A DNA stretch of 64,000 bases from Larus michahellis (GCF_964199755.1 NC_133901.1:21981583-22045582), one strand, 5' to 3'. Shown: positions 49,220 through 61,891, numbered from the stretch's first letter. The notes: generated by a model not told the origin, from the letters alone. Made by a program: numbers and translations.

Positions 49220-51584
49220 CATACCCCCCAAAGTTAAGAATCCCGACACATTACACTTCGTTCCTGTCTTCAGTGGCTCTTCCTAACCATCCCATCATGC
49301 CTGGCAGTCACACACACCCCACAGGAAAGTTCTCCAGCTACTTCATGCTGGAGCTGATGTTCACGTCACATTTCATGGCCATCCCTTTCTGGTCTCTGCT
49401 CTCGCTCTGCATCTGTACAGCATGTGGGGCTGACCAGTGCCCATGGACCTTTCTCCAGTGACCAGCACATCAGTTAAGGCCACGGTGTTTGGCAGGGCTA
49501 CCAGGGATGCTTGTGTTCCCTCCAGCTCTAAGGCTGGAAGAGCATTGCCCGTCTCTGCCATGGCAGCAGAAGGAGTTACAACAGCCCTGGACAATCCTGG
49601 TGGACTATTGCCGGGGCAGGAATGCTCACAGAAAGTGGTGGAAGGCAGTTAGTCGGCCATTTAACAAGTGGGTTTTGCCCAGGGCATTGCAGCCTCTCTG
49701 TGGGACGCTGGGACAAGTGCTGCCCATCCTTCCCAAAGAGGTCTGGACGGATGGAAATGCCAAGAAAAACACAGCCTGTCTCCACATACAAGTGCCAGCC
49801 CAGTCTCCAGGCAGCCCTCATCGTTCTCCATTCCTTATGGTCTCATCATACAACAGCTCTTACGGGTTAGGAGGTGACCAGCCACAACAGAAGCCCAAAG
49901 GCAAAACCCCAGAGCAAACCCAGCTACAACTCCAAAAAACAATTGACAGGTCCCGGTGACACCAAGAGAGTCATCGCAGTCTCTGGGCAGGGCTGGAGCT
50001 TGTACTGCTGGTGGCATCTGGGCCAAGGCAGCTCCTTGAGAGCACCCAGCTCTGCTGGGACGGGCGATGCCCTCTGTGCGGGCTCTGAAGACGGCGGGAC
50101 CCTTGGAGGCCGGGCAGCACAGGGGCAGGTGAGCAGCCCTTGCCCACGGCTGCAGCATCAGGAGTTCCCAGGGCCTGGGCAGGTCCCGTCCAGCGCAGCC
50201 CAAGGCCGTTTGCGCTGGCACAGCTCAAGGGAGACCCCGGCTTCTGCTTTCCGGGAGGGACAGGCAGCAGAGGGGGCTCTGCTAAAGATGCTTCCAGCTG
50301 TGTGTGGAAAGGCCTCCCACATTTCATCAAGAGCTGTCAATATTTCAGGAAAGCACCCCCTGTCGCTGCTCGGTTTGACTGCATGGCAGCTCAGGGGCTG
50401 GGTCAGACGCTCACCTGGGGCTGCCCAGGAAAGTCCCAGGAGGTGACAGCCCTTCTTTTCTACTCCCACTGCTGCTCCGCTCCATCCCTGGCAGAGGGAG
50501 CACATCCCCACATTTCAGGCCTCTTTCTGCACAAGTTGGTACCGCTTCCATCCTAAAATTGGGAGTTTTCCCTCTCTACAGCCCCACGGCACTGGGGGTG
50601 ATGGGCACAAGGACCCGTGGGGGCTCCCTGCAGGGCTGCCCACATTGTCTGCATTCCTTGCCCAGTAAAAAGGGTCCCCTTCTTGCTCTCTCGTAGCAGG
50701 GGACACTAAACCCAGGAACCAGCGCTCTGCAGGTTTTTTCGCCACAGCTGTTTCATCTGCACGTTTCCAAGGCCAGGCCTGCAGCCTGAGAACACATCCA
50801 AGGTGACATGGACACTCTCACAGTTACACCATTGGAGCCCCTGAAGAGAGGAAATTTGCCACTTTTCAAATGGTCCCCACGGTTTAGGGGGTGCAGCCCC
50901 GCTTGTCTTCTCCTCCTGGGCTGGTATCATTTTGTTGAGGAGTCGTCCTAGCAAGAAGATTTAAACATTTGTTAGCAAGCTTCAGTCATTCACACCTTCA
51001 TTTCTGACAAAACAAAACTACAATGTAGAGCTATTGCATTAAATAAAAACACACATGAATTATAGTTACCCTCATTTTATGTCATGTATTCAAAAAAATA
51101 GAGAAATCATATCTAAAGTTCTTTAACATTCCTTTTTCATTAGTAGCTGTATCTTCAGGTACAACATTTTAGCCATGTAGTCAGCACCCCACTGACTTCA
51201 TGAAAGCATTCAATTGCTCTCATTCCTTCCTGCAATAACGTTGAGAAGAGACAAACACCTGAGCAATGGGCGCACAAGAACAACTTGGAGCAAAGCGACG
51301 CTGCTGCGCAGCTGCATCCTCCCCCCTTTGCTGGTGCAGCCACTGATGGGGGCAACCGCGCAAGGGCCGGGGGATCTGCCCCTCTTCTGGCTGCCCTCCA
51401 AGGCCGGTTTGCTGCAGGGAGCTGGAAATCCTCCAGCCAGGCTCACGGCGGGGTCCTTCCTGCCTCCTCGGCTCTCGCAGGACAACTGGTGTGGAGCCAC
51501 CAAGTGAACTCCAGCTTGAAACTGAGCTGGGAGAGAAGAGGGGGGGGTTAAGCCACAGAAAAGTTTCCCCAGCTCCACTTTACA
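49220..51584. other. Intergenic DNA with retroviral remnant
   Basis: No intact gene is seen. Several ORFs of 100-190 codons on both strands overlap one another and show no family resemblance. The only recognisable piece is a degenerate integrase-like segment at 50706-50954. Confidence 0.5.
50706..50954 (-). pseudogene. Degenerate endogenous retrovirus integrase-like fragment
   Basis: The minus-strand reading frame contains PKPWGPFEKWQI followed by a hydrophobic stretch and then VHVTLDVFSG. The WGPFEKWQ block and the D-x-F/T-SG spacing resemble the start of the catalytic core in vertebrate ERV-L-like integrases. The conserved residues that should follow the WQI block are disrupted and the frame soon leaves the family pattern, so the copy is decayed and non-functional. 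No flanking gag, env or clear LTR pair is found. Confidence 0.35.
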
Positions 51585-51840
51585 ATCTTCCTATGGTTTG
51601 AGAAAACCCATAACAATTTAGTGTTGTTTAGACAATTATTCTTCAACCTGATGACCCTCCCCACCCGGGAAGGGGAGTTGGGGAAAGCAAGGAAACACGA
51701 GGGTTGAAACAGAAATAGATTTAATAGGATAAGACCAAATAATTGACAATGACACTAAAGAAACAGTATTAATGACGATATTAATACAAGATATACAAGA
51801 ATTATAGCCAGGCAATTTTATCAGCAGGACGCTCTACACT
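51585..51840. repeat. Possible LTR-derived AT-rich segment
   Basis: An island of AT-rich sequence ('agaaatagatttaataggataag', then 'attaatacaagatatacaag') sits between two GC-rich blocks, after 'cacccgggaaggggag'. This succession resembles avian retroviral solo LTRs. I could not define terminal TG..CA ends or a target-site duplication. On the minus strand it also provides an ATTAAA signal for the locus at 51715-52960. Confidence 0.25.
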
Positions 51841-52960
51841 CCCCATGGAGGACAGCAAATATGGGAGGCCGCGAGCGCTGCGCCTTTGGGAGGAAGGGAA
51901 GGGCTCGGTCGGAGCAAGGTGGGGAGCAGGTGTGTGTCTGCACTCACCGGTGGGATCCAGGAGTGCCGGAGGGGAAGAGGTCAGACAGCAGCACCCACCA
52001 CAGGGGCAACGCCAAAAAGCCACGCCGGCCGTGGGCCACGGAGAAACCCCCAGCCCGCCCTCCTGCGGGGACTGTCCCCACGGCACGGGACAGGCAGGGC
52101 GTCCCGGCACGGGGCCGTACTCACCCGCAGACTCGGTGCAACCCCTGCAGCTCCACACCACCCGCCTCCTCGTACGTGGCCGCTTTCCCCCAGCTGGAGG
52201 ACGCGGTCCCAGCTTGGTAAGCGGTGGCGCAGGCGGTGCCCGGTGCCAGCAGCCCGGCCAGGCGCCCTGCCAGCCACCCACGGGGTCGCCGTCAGCGCCC
52301 GCACCTCGGGGGACAGAGCCCACCTCCCTCCCGGGCTCACCTGGGCCACCACCGTGCCGGTGCCACCCAGGCACGGCGAGCTGCCCCTTCCACGCAGGAC
52401 ACGCACCAACCTCACGCCGTCCCTCGCCCCTGCCCAGCCCCGCCGCCCTTTGCAGAGAGCCCCAAAGCGCCGCCCCGCCGGGGCAGGGAGCCCACGCGGG
52501 GGCAGCCGGGGCACCCCGCATCGGCGCCGCCGGCCCGGGGCCCAGGGCACGGACAGCCGGGGGCGCACGGGCAGCTCGGCACCTACCGGCCACACAGAGA
52601 GGGGACCCCGCATCGCCCCCCGCCTCCGCACCCCAGGGAGCGGCCCCTCCCCAGCCCGGCACCCCACAGCCCCCCTCGGGCACCCCACAGCCCGACCCCA
52701 GCCCGGGCGGCCTTACCCAGGGCCAGCAGCAGCACGGACGTGCCCCGACGCCGCCCCAGCTCGACGCCGCCGCCTCCCACCGGCACCGGGAGCGGGATCG
52801 GGCTCCAGCCCCGCCGCTGCCCGCACCCCCGTGGCCGGCAGCTCTCCCCGCCCGCCCCCGCGGGGAGGGCGCCCGGCCCCGGCCGCCGCTAATGAGCGGC
52901 TGTGGCCGCGGCTAATGAAGGAGCGGGCGGGGCCGCAGCTCCCGAGCGCCCGGGGGCAGC
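51715..52960 (-). ncRNA. Possible spliced minus-strand transcript in a CpG island
   Basis: Three strong splice donors lie in order on the minus strand: exon ends at 52717 (CTGG|GTAAGG), 52135 (TGCGG|GTGAGT) and 51948 (CACCG|GTGAGT). Plausible acceptors precede the next exons at 52582 (GGTAG) and 52212 (CCAAG). The first exon lies in CpG-dense DNA with no TATA box, and an ATTAAA occurs near 51720. The first open frame has a leucine-rich LLLALG stretch like a signal peptide but begins with GTG, not ATG, and no upstream ATG exists, so coding capacity is doubtful. Long ORFs (up to 293 codons on this strand and 426 on the other) reflect GC content. Confidence 0.3.
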
Positions 52961-53000
52961 CCCGTGCCCGCAGCCCCGGTCCCCCGCCTCTCCCTGGGGA
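51850..53000. promoter_or_regulatory. CpG island
   Basis: Very GC-rich with dense CpG, densest at about 52450-52960, and ending abruptly in pyrimidine-rich AT-balanced DNA. A TCATTAGC block occurs twice (minus strand) near 52889-52917. It probably marks the promoter of an unrecognised transcript. Confidence 0.65.
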
Positions 53001-55658
53001 GCCTTCGGCTCTTCGCTGTTTCCTAATATTTCTTCTGTATTTCCAGAATCTACCTTTCTTTGACCCTTCTTACCCCTCACTCGTACCCCCTCCCCACTCT
53101 TTCAGCTCACATCTGTATCATGGTGCTTTTCTCTCTCCACCGTCCCCCTTTCAGGCCAGTTCCTAAACTTAGAACCTGCTTTTCCCTCTACATTTCTTAT
53201 CCTTCTTCAACCTACTTTTTCCATCACCCAGTTTACGCCATCATCACAATCAAAACAAGCAGCAAGTCAATCCAGCCCTGCACTACCTCACGATTCCCAT
53301 GAGGAGACCTCACATCTCCCATGGTTCTGAAGAGGCTCAGCTATAAGATGAAGCAGCAAGATAACAAACAGTCCCTGTGACAAGGGACTGAGTACATTCA
53401 CTTCTTCCAAGGTTGTACAAGCCTTCACCCAGGCTTCATAGGGAGAGGTCACGGGAGGATGTGTGGAAGAAACAGGTCTTTCCAAAACAGGTGACTGGGC
53501 AGAGCTACCCCAAGAGTCCAGCCCAGAGCCTCAGAGGGGTGCAGGTGCCCGAATCCCCTTTGAATCTAGGGGAGGATTAATCTATCTCCTTTTGAGGCTC
53601 TCAGTCTCCATGTCTACAGACCTTATGCTTGCTGTACCCTACAGGGAGCCTTAGGGTTTCTCCTGGTGCTTCACTGCTGGATACCTGCTCCTGAGCCGAG
53701 GTCCAGCAGAGCTGCTCACTCAGCCCACTGCACTGGGGGATGCTGGCTGCGTACAAACAGGCTTGTGCCGGAACACCTGTAATCATTTACCAGTTCCTCC
53801 TTCCAGGACCACCTTCACCAGAAGCTCCACAGGTAAGCTTAATAGTTTATCGGGTAACACACTGGTCTATAATGCTGTGAGAGTCTGGCCTGAATCCCAT
53901 TTGTTAAGGGGGGGACCTGGTGTGTGGCAGACTGACTTGGTCACCCACGACAAGAATATTACTCCAGGTCTGGTCGAACAAGTCGGCCCAGTACAGACAA
54001 GAGGCAATGACCACGTAAGTGAAATACACGGCACAGCTGGACCTAAAATACTTCAAACACAGTATTTCAGGCCTTGAGCACGTTTGCTGTGCAAGGTTTC
54101 CCTGTGCTTGCAAACAGCGACACAGCACTCAGCCCAGTGGCCGTAGCTATAATCAGAACTAGTAATTCTCTCATAATCCAAGCAGCCACCAAAAGGCACC
54201 TTGTTGCCCAATGCTCTTTTTTCGTTCGGACTTGTACGTACCTGTTTCTCTGCTTTTCAAACCTGACCTGCTTAGCTTATGCCAGCTGTTAGAAGTGAGA
54301 TTCTGACCCTCTGCCCAAAGAAGAGAGGGGAAGGCAGCACCCTCCCCATGCAGAGACTTCCCAGCAGGGACTCTGTGTGACCGTGGAGCTATAGGATGGC
54401 ATAGCCACAGGGGAATGTTTTCAAGAACAACTATCTGAAGACTTTATCCGATGACAATTGGTTATGAGCTTTTTTTAGTCTTCCTTTTTTTTTAACCTTC
54501 CTTTCTTATCACGTAATACGTTCCCTCTGGACTCATCATCTGGTACTCATCATCCTGCTGACCTTGACTTGGAATTGTGATGGAAAGGCGTTTTGGCTCA
54601 GAAGTACATCCTTCTACCAGCTCCTCCAGCTCCTTCACAGGAGCAGGGAATATGAATATACCTCGTGTTTTCCACCTTCAGAATCACAACCTTCTGATCC
54701 TCCTTGCTAAACCCTTCCTCCTCGTTCTCCCTTTCTCCAGCTTGCCTCCTATTGCCTCCCATATAGTCACAAAATACAGCACTGTCATTTCCCCCCTCCC
54801 TCCTGTGCTCCCACAAATTGCTCACGCCATAGCATGCCGTGGTGTCTAGTCTAGTTTGAAGGTATATTGTTCCAGGTAGATAACGCCACAGCCATGGGGC
54901 ACCTTGCATGGAAGCAGCAAGATTCCTATTTGTGTTCACAACCCTCGGAAAGGTCCCGTGCAGACTTGTGTCTTAGGCTAGATCACGTCAGCTCTTCTCC
55001 CACAACAGAAATCCAATAAAAGCTGTTCTTTTGTCAATAAGAGCCATTCCCTGAGGAGCCCACATTTGTATTGCTCCTTATCTGTGCTGGCCCTTGCTCC
55101 TCCTCCTGCTTCTGCCTCTCTGGAGGAACATGGCCCAGCGCATTTCATCTCCTTTGCCTTCAGCAGGAGCACACCTTGTCTGGGCAATTCTTTGCCAGTG
55201 TACGCTCCCTACCGGCCTCTGTTGTAGGGAAGAAGAGAAAACTTTACTTTCCAGCCCATTTTAACAGGCAAAGAGCCATCAGCGAAGTTACTGCTCCACA
55301 GCTTTCCTAGTTAAACCAGGCATAATTAGCACAGCATCAGACATCAGGTATACCTGAAAAAAAGATAGGAAGGTAGAGGAACCCACCAAAATCTGTTGCC
55401 CCTCTCCCCTGTGTGCCCCATCACACCGGAGTCCCACAGGGGACCAACACAGGTGACAAGGCAGTGACAGGGGCCACAAGCACCTGGGAAGGTAAGGCTG
55501 CCAGCGCTTTGGTGTGCAGGAACAGGGAGAGCAAGCAGGAAAGGGCTCTCCCTGGGGGATCCCGGCCATTGCTCAAGGGCTCCTTGCTCAAGCTGCCTGC
55601 CTTGGGATGACGGATCCGGCTCTGAGCTTGCAGGGAGGAGGAAGAGGCCCTCCCAAAA
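53001..55658. other. Intergenic DNA, no feature recognised
   Basis: Starts with a pyrimidine-rich segment (53000-53300). ORFs are at most about 113 codons and show no family resemblance. No repeats or RNA genes are visible. Confidence 0.6.
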
Positions 55659-56063
55659 TAGAATCGTAGAATGGTTTGGGTTGGAAAGGACCTTAAAGAT
55701 CATTCAGGTCTGGGCAGGGACAGATGCCTGCCCTGGGCAGGGACACCTCCCACTAGACCAGGCTGCTCAAAGCCCCATCCAGCCTGGCCTGGAACACCTC
55801 CAGGGATGCGGCATCCACAGCTTCTCTGGGCAACCTGTTCCAGTGTCTCACCACCCTCAGAGGAAAGAATTTCTTCCTGATATTTAACTAAATGTACCCT
55901 CTTCCAATTTGAAGCCATTACCCCTCGTCCTATCACTACATGGTTTTCTAAAAAAGCCCTCTCCAGCTTTCCTGTGGACCCTCTTTGGGTACTGGAAGGG
56001 GCTATAAGGTCTCTCCACAGCCTTCTCTTCTCCAGGCTGAACAACTCCAACTCTCTCGCCCGG
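55659..56063 (-). mobile_element. Truncated CR1 LINE 3' end
   Basis: Read on the minus strand it starts at 'cgagagagttggagttgttc' and ends 'ccattctacgattcta', with the usual CR1 3' segments between. It is clearly more diverged from the other two copies than they are from each other, so it belongs to another, probably older, subfamily or insertion wave. Confidence 0.92.
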
Positions 56064-56089
56064 GAAGAGGGGAAACTGCGGGAATGCCT

Positions 56090-56330
56090 CAGAGCTCCGG
56101 CTCCCGCAGGCTCGGCAGAGCTGGATAAATAACTCCGGCTGAAGTAACGAGCCTGTAGCGAAGGATCCGAGCTCTGCGTGTGTTCGAGCCTCGGCCGCCA
56201 GAGGGTACTGCGGCCCCGCCGCGCCGCCCGGCGACGGAGCTGTCACCCCCCGGGCTGGGGACGGCAGAGGGGGACGCTCCTGCCGAGGTACCGCCCCGCG
56301 GAGATGCCAAATTCACGGAGATGCAGGTAA
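56090..56330. promoter_or_regulatory. Small CpG island with CTCF-like motif
   Basis: A GC- and CpG-rich block directly abuts the CR1. It contains CCGCCAGAGGG (56195-56205), close to the CTCF core CCRSCAGRGGG. On the plus strand ATGCAG|GTAACT at 56321-56332 forms a possible first-exon donor, with an upstream ATG at 56304, but no following exon could be identified. Confidence 0.45.
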
Positions 56331-59300
56331 CTCACCCGTTCGGCCCCTCTGCCTGACCCTGGTTCTCAGAGGCGATCCCGAAGAGCTTCCAACAAAAGAA
56401 ATGTAACAGCAAAAAAAAAAAAAGAAAAAAAACCAACAACCCCCAAACCAGAACAAAACTATTCAAATTCCCTCTTTTCCCCTCAAAAAAAAAAACAAAC
56501 CTAAAAAAATTCTAAGTACAAAGAAGAGTATTGAAGCCCCCCATGATGCCTGCGGAGATCGGCAGCCAGCCAGGCCAGGGGCTTTTTGCAAGAGGGGCCA
56601 GAGGTGACATGGTGTTCAGACATGGTGACAGAGGTGCTTCCCATGGACACACACCTATCAGCGAGGCCTTGAACAGGCCGACAGCAGCAGGGTCCTCACC
56701 TCAACCATTTTGGGAAGGTGGAAGAGCCCAGGTTGGTCAGATACAGCAAAAGATACAGCACTGCCTTCCCCGCTGTCCACCACCTGTTCAGATCCCAAAC
56801 CAACCAGCACAAATTAGCCTGGAAGTGAAACAAATGCTGCCTGTGAACCAAAGAGACGGACCCAGGCCTTTGGTCTAGGGCAGGGTGGCTCACAGCCAGG
56901 ACAATTAACTGATGGCCACAGGCTCCAGGCGCTTGGTGCCCCAAAGGAAACACATCTGATTCACTGCCCCTGTTGCACAAACACCCTTCAGCAGCTGCTG
57001 CACTTAATTACAGGGAACTTGGTGCATTAGGAGCCCAGATCCAATATTTAAGGGAGATGCCATGGGCTTAGCAGCCAGGAAAGCCTTGGGGAAGGTAATC
57101 CTTGTCTCAGGGCTAATCGTGCATTGGAGGTAGGTTGGAATGGAAACGTCAGCATGTTAATGCACATACATGTTACATACATTCCCGACAGGGTCCGATC
57201 TTCCTGACTATAACAGTTATCCCCACCATGGCCTTGAAAGCAAAAATGGCATCCCTGGGAACTTCAGGGTGATGTGAAGGACAGAGAGGACCAAAGGCAG
57301 CGCAGCAGTGAGATGGCTGCGTTAGTGTCAGCAGTGTCCACCCAGCACGACTCCATGTCCCTGCAGCACACAAAAAGCATCGTTAGCCAAGAGCTCACAG
57401 AAAATTCTCATCTGGTAAGTGAAGAGTGTGAGCAGCGCCCACTTGGCCGTAGCAGCAAGCCTAGCAAACCGAGAGCAAGGAGAGCCCCGGTCTACCATCA
57501 GCTCCAGCACCAGCCTCCTGGGGAGGAGGGGGGACTCCTTCCCCCTTCTGCCTCCCCTACAGCCTTTGGCAGGGGCTTGTCTCCTCCTGGGTGTCACATC
57601 CAGCACACAAGACTAGCACGGCCTCCTGGCACCACAGTAAGAATGGAAATTAGCTTTAGACAGGTTTCGGCCACTACAGGTAGTAGGAGCATCACTAAAC
57701 TCAGCACCAGTTTAAACTGCTGGGGCTGAGCTACAGGGCTTTTTCTTTGAGGCACGAGAGAGTTTTTAGAACATTACTTACAAAGAGGTGCTTGAATTTC
57801 TTTCTCTTTTTCATCTTTATTAACCAGCTCTGCTGCTGGGAGGCAACGCAGCCATGTTTTTAAAGGGGAGGCTGCTGTCAGAAGAGGGCTGCAGGCAGGG
57901 ATTCGGTGTGGTGCCAAGGAATGAACAGCAGTTATCCCTTTACTTGGGCTGAGGACCTGTCCCCCCTCCCCTCCCCACTCTGTCCAGCAAACAAGATTTG
58001 AAAACTACAAAGTGCTAATGAAACGTGGAAGTTGTAAGAGAAAAGCAACGTTTTTTTAGAGCCCTCTGAAGTTCTAAGAACAAAGTTGTGACAGTTTAAC
58101 AGATTAATAGCCTGCTATTTTTCCTGTTAACTACTTCATGAATAACCACTTTCTTCATTATAAGTCCGGCTCAGGAAATGTATGGCGAGTTTTACCAAAC
58201 TCTTCCTCCCTACTTAGTCTCTAGGCTAAAGCAATTGTAACCACAAGCATTTTCCACGATCATTCCCTGCCCAGGGCTTCAGTCTCACGTTTACTGAAGA
58301 GCTAAGTGTCTCTCTGGGCTTTCCACCCCAGAAAAGTTTACAAAGGATGTGTTACCTCCACTTTTAAAGATGGAGAAACTGAGGCATACCTATGGAAAGC
58401 ATCCAGGAACAGCAGATAGAGAGTGAGATTATCTGAGCTGCAGTTCTGCACAGAGTTACGCTCCTGCTTGAAGTTACCAGTCCATTAAGTTATGAGCTTT
58501 ACACATTCGGTCTCACTGTCTCTATTCCTCCTTGAGGACCATTCCTTCCCAGCCCTCCGCCTGTCCTCAAGCAGGGAGCAGGGCTGCACGCGTCGCAGGG
58601 CTCAGGGACCCAAAAACCACCTCGTCTTTTCCATGAAGACAAAGTTCAACTGCAAAGTAGTTGGGAATAAAGGAGGAATAGTTTTAAGCAGACCCAAGCA
58701 GCATGAGCATTCACCTTAAGCTTGATATTCCTGGAGACAAAGATGATGATTAAAAAACAATAATTAAAAACAACCTCTGCAGATTGCAGGCAGATTGCCC
58801 AAAGCCTTTCAAGAGCAGCTAACAGACCGCTAGAGTAAGAGTTAATAAGCCTACAGTAAGCAGAGGCCTAACACCAAAACATCACACTGAACTCCAGTTA
58901 CTCCATTGAGCAGGACTGGAAATTTGATATGAATCAACTCCCAGGACTGAAGAGCACAGACAGTGTTTCTAAAGCATTACTAAAAAGGACATTTAACCCT
59001 CTCCTTCCCAGGCTCTTATTTCACTTCCCTCCATCCTGATCTCCATTAACCAGTTTATAGGCAAATACCATCAGCATCTTAGTTCAAACCTGCTTTTGTT
59101 AAACTTTTCTTTCCTAGCAGCACTGAAAAAAAAAGAAAAAGATACTGCTTCGGAGTAACAGCAGCAGCAGAGCTGAAAACCCCTTTTTCTGAGGGGTGAT
59201 GTATTTCACCCATGTACCGCAGAACCTTGAAGCTCCCGAGTAGCTGCTCCGTGTGACATTCCCCATCGGTTTGCTCAGAGCTCAGCTTGGGCAGGCATGT

Positions 59301-61204
59301 CCCGGCCCCACCAGGCTGAATAAGCCCATTCACATTTGCCAAGCCACGCTCTTCGTTGTCCAGTTTTGGCTTGTTTGGGGGAAAAAGAAAACATCCACAG
59401 TTACTCTCTGTTCAGCGCTCTAAGCAATCACCTTATTTTGCAAATTATTTCAGGACTAACAGAAGGGACCAAGAGTTGTTTGCAGAGGAAGTAGGCTATG
59501 GCAAACCTGAAAATTTATGTCACAGCATTTTTTTTTTTTCCTTGCCGAAATCTAATCCCAATCCCTGCTTGCGGCAGAGAGCACACACTGCTGCTGTGCG
59601 CCAAGCCCTGTGGAAGTTCAAGTGCCAACCCCGTAATATTTGAATTCTTGCCACAAACATCAAATTAATTCTCATGTTGTAATTTCATTTTTATATCAGA
59701 ATAGCAATACCGCTACTCTGAAATGCAATCCCACGCTGCTCCAGAGCCCTAAGGCAGCACCTTGCACCCCAGTAGTCACTTCTCACACACATCATGCCTT
59801 CTCAAGTCCAGCTCACGTCCTCGCTGTCTAGTTCCTGTGAGGCCATGTTTCTCTGTTTTTGCAGAAGCCATACCCAAGACAAACCAATGCAAGTGTCGCT
59901 GTAACTGTACAAAACTCAGTAACAATTCTGTTATTACATTGGCTCCTCAGCTCCCTGAGATGCAAGGAGTTGAAGACAAGCCTGGCTAGGCCGGCCAGGA
60001 GAGCTTTCCTGCTCAGCACCACAATCTTTAGTTACACCGATCACATACTTAAAGGTGGCTTTTTTGGAGGTGAAAGGGTTGTTGGTTTGGTATTTTTTCC
60101 CTGCGTGGCTCACTGTATCTTCAAGGAGGCAGGAAGACAACTAGATCATGCTGGTTTCTCCATTCACCTCTTCAGAGCTGAGGGCAGGAGACCCAGCCCT
60201 CAGCATGTCGCAGGAGAACTTCCCTCCCAGTTTGAGGATTTGGTGACAGGCTGCTAATACATCCCATAAAAGACAGCTAGCCAGATTTATTCTTGATGTT
60301 TGCAGTAATCAACTCCATCAGGAAAAGAGGCCAGCAGTCAGAGCCAGGCATATTCCCTGTGGAGTGGTTTTGCTACTCCTCTCCCCCTTACTAAAGTCAA
60401 TACCTGTGCGTTACCTGGGGCAGCGCATCATGAGATCTCATCCTGGGTTTTGTACTGGGTCAGGACTGGCCATCCGTGACACATTTTCACTTCATCTCAT
60501 ATTCTTACCTGACAGAGAGGCTCAACACTCATCCATCCTCCAGCTTCTGGATCCATGCGACAGCCAGCTACTTACACCAGGGCTGGGTCTGTCTAACACT
60601 GCAGACCTTCTCCCCACAGACCACCATCGGCCAGCCCCCTCTCGCTGCCAGCACGCCCTTAGGAGAAGCAGCGACTATCAAAGATTTACCTTCCCCATCC
60701 AAATCCCTCGGTTGCCACAGGAGCAGTACAACATGCTTGCAAACAAAGAACCATCTGTGACAAGCCAAAGGGATTTACTGCTTATCTTTTGAAGAGTTTT
60801 GCACTTAGGAGAGTCCTGCAAGGGGCTGAAGATGTGCAAACGTGCATAAAACCTACACTGCAGGGAGCAGGAAGAAGAGCCCCTGAGGTGCATTGAGATG
60901 TCCTCACATGGCAGTTTTAGCAGTAACTTGGGCATAGCAAACACAAAAAGTTTGCTCTTCAAATACTGAACCTATGGATAATTAATCCACAGCAGAATGA
61001 ATTCAGCAGAAAAGGTAATGAGCAGCAGGCAGTAAAAAAAAAACCAAACCCAAAAAACCCAAAAAAATCCAAACCAAAAAACCCCACACACAACAGTCTC
61101 ACAAACCCACCCTTCTTTCACCTTCCTTAGGAGGAAGTCTCAAACAAGTACTTCACAGGGCTCTGGACCCAAATAGCCATCAGCACATCCACGATCCACA
61201 ACAC
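56331..61204. other. Intergenic DNA before the SERPINE2 3' end
   Basis: No gene is recognised. Notable pieces are A-rich low-complexity DNA at 56410-56515 and 61035-61090 and isolated splice-like signals on the plus strand (donor CTG|GTAAGT at 57414-57419, pyrimidine-rich acceptors near 57827, 59453 and 59861). These could belong to an unannotated non-coding RNA but do not connect into an open frame. Confidence 0.55.
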
Positions 61205-61853
61205 TGACTGTTCATAATGCAGTTTTATTTTTTTTTTCATTTGTACAAAAACAAATATAAAATTTAAATCCAATAGAAAGTGTATACTAGCAATGACAAG
61301 TTTACATTACAGTAAGACAGGACAATGCGATGTGTACCTAACACCACATTAGTTTTAAAACTCTCAGTGATACATGCACTATATAAAATAAAAATTGCTA
61401 GAACTTTTAATCTATTTCTACCAAGAATATCCAGGTACCAAGACACTCAGGAACCAAAAGTAATCTTGATAGGTGGTATCTACAAAATTAGACCTTTTCC
61501 ACACACAAGAAGAAACCAATATTAATAAAAACGTTTATCATTCTTTGTTAAAATCCTCTCACAAAAGCCATACATAAAATTCTTAGTAGATACAGAAAAA
61601 GCTCAAAGTTTGTTAGCATAGGTAACCATTCAGTAGTTTAGAGAATCTTTTAGACATTTTGAAGAGATACTGTAGTTTTCAATCTGTATTTTTACCCCAC
61701 AAAGCCAGAACTACGTCGACTCCTGTTTCAAAACCTAGTCAGTGGTTAAAACTAGCTCTTGAGTGAAGTCAGAGAGTAGTGTACAAAATATTTAACAGAA
61801 CAGGGGTGTGTCACATGAGTCTGTTTACTTCTTGAAGAATGTCTTTTCCACAT
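61205..61853 (-). other. SERPINE2: SERPINE2 3' untranslated region
   Basis: AT-rich DNA follows the SERPINE2 stop codon on the minus strand for about 650 bases to an AATAAA at 61224-61229. Confidence 0.8.
61224..61229 (-). other. Polyadenylation signal AATAAA for SERPINE2
   Basis: The minus strand reads AAAAATAAAACTGC here. It is the first canonical signal at a sensible distance from the stop codon. Cleavage would fall near 61205. Confidence 0.75.
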
Positions 61854-61891
61854 TCAAGGTTTGTTTATTTGTCCCATAAACAAGATTGTAC
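61854..61891 (-). CDS. SERPINE2: SERPINE2 last coding exon
   Basis: It encodes TILFMGQINKP followed by TGA (61854-61856). Acceptor CCTCAG. Confidence 0.98.

Noticed and set aside
51886-53166. 426-codon plus-strand ORF and 356- and 293-codon overlapping ORFs
   Set aside because: They overlap in several frames of one CpG island, are rich in Pro, Arg, Gly and Ala, and resemble no family; low stop density explains them.
57274-57729. 151-codon plus-strand ORF containing a GTAAGT
   Set aside because: The donor-like site is good but no partner exon or family similarity was found; kept only as a possible non-coding exon.
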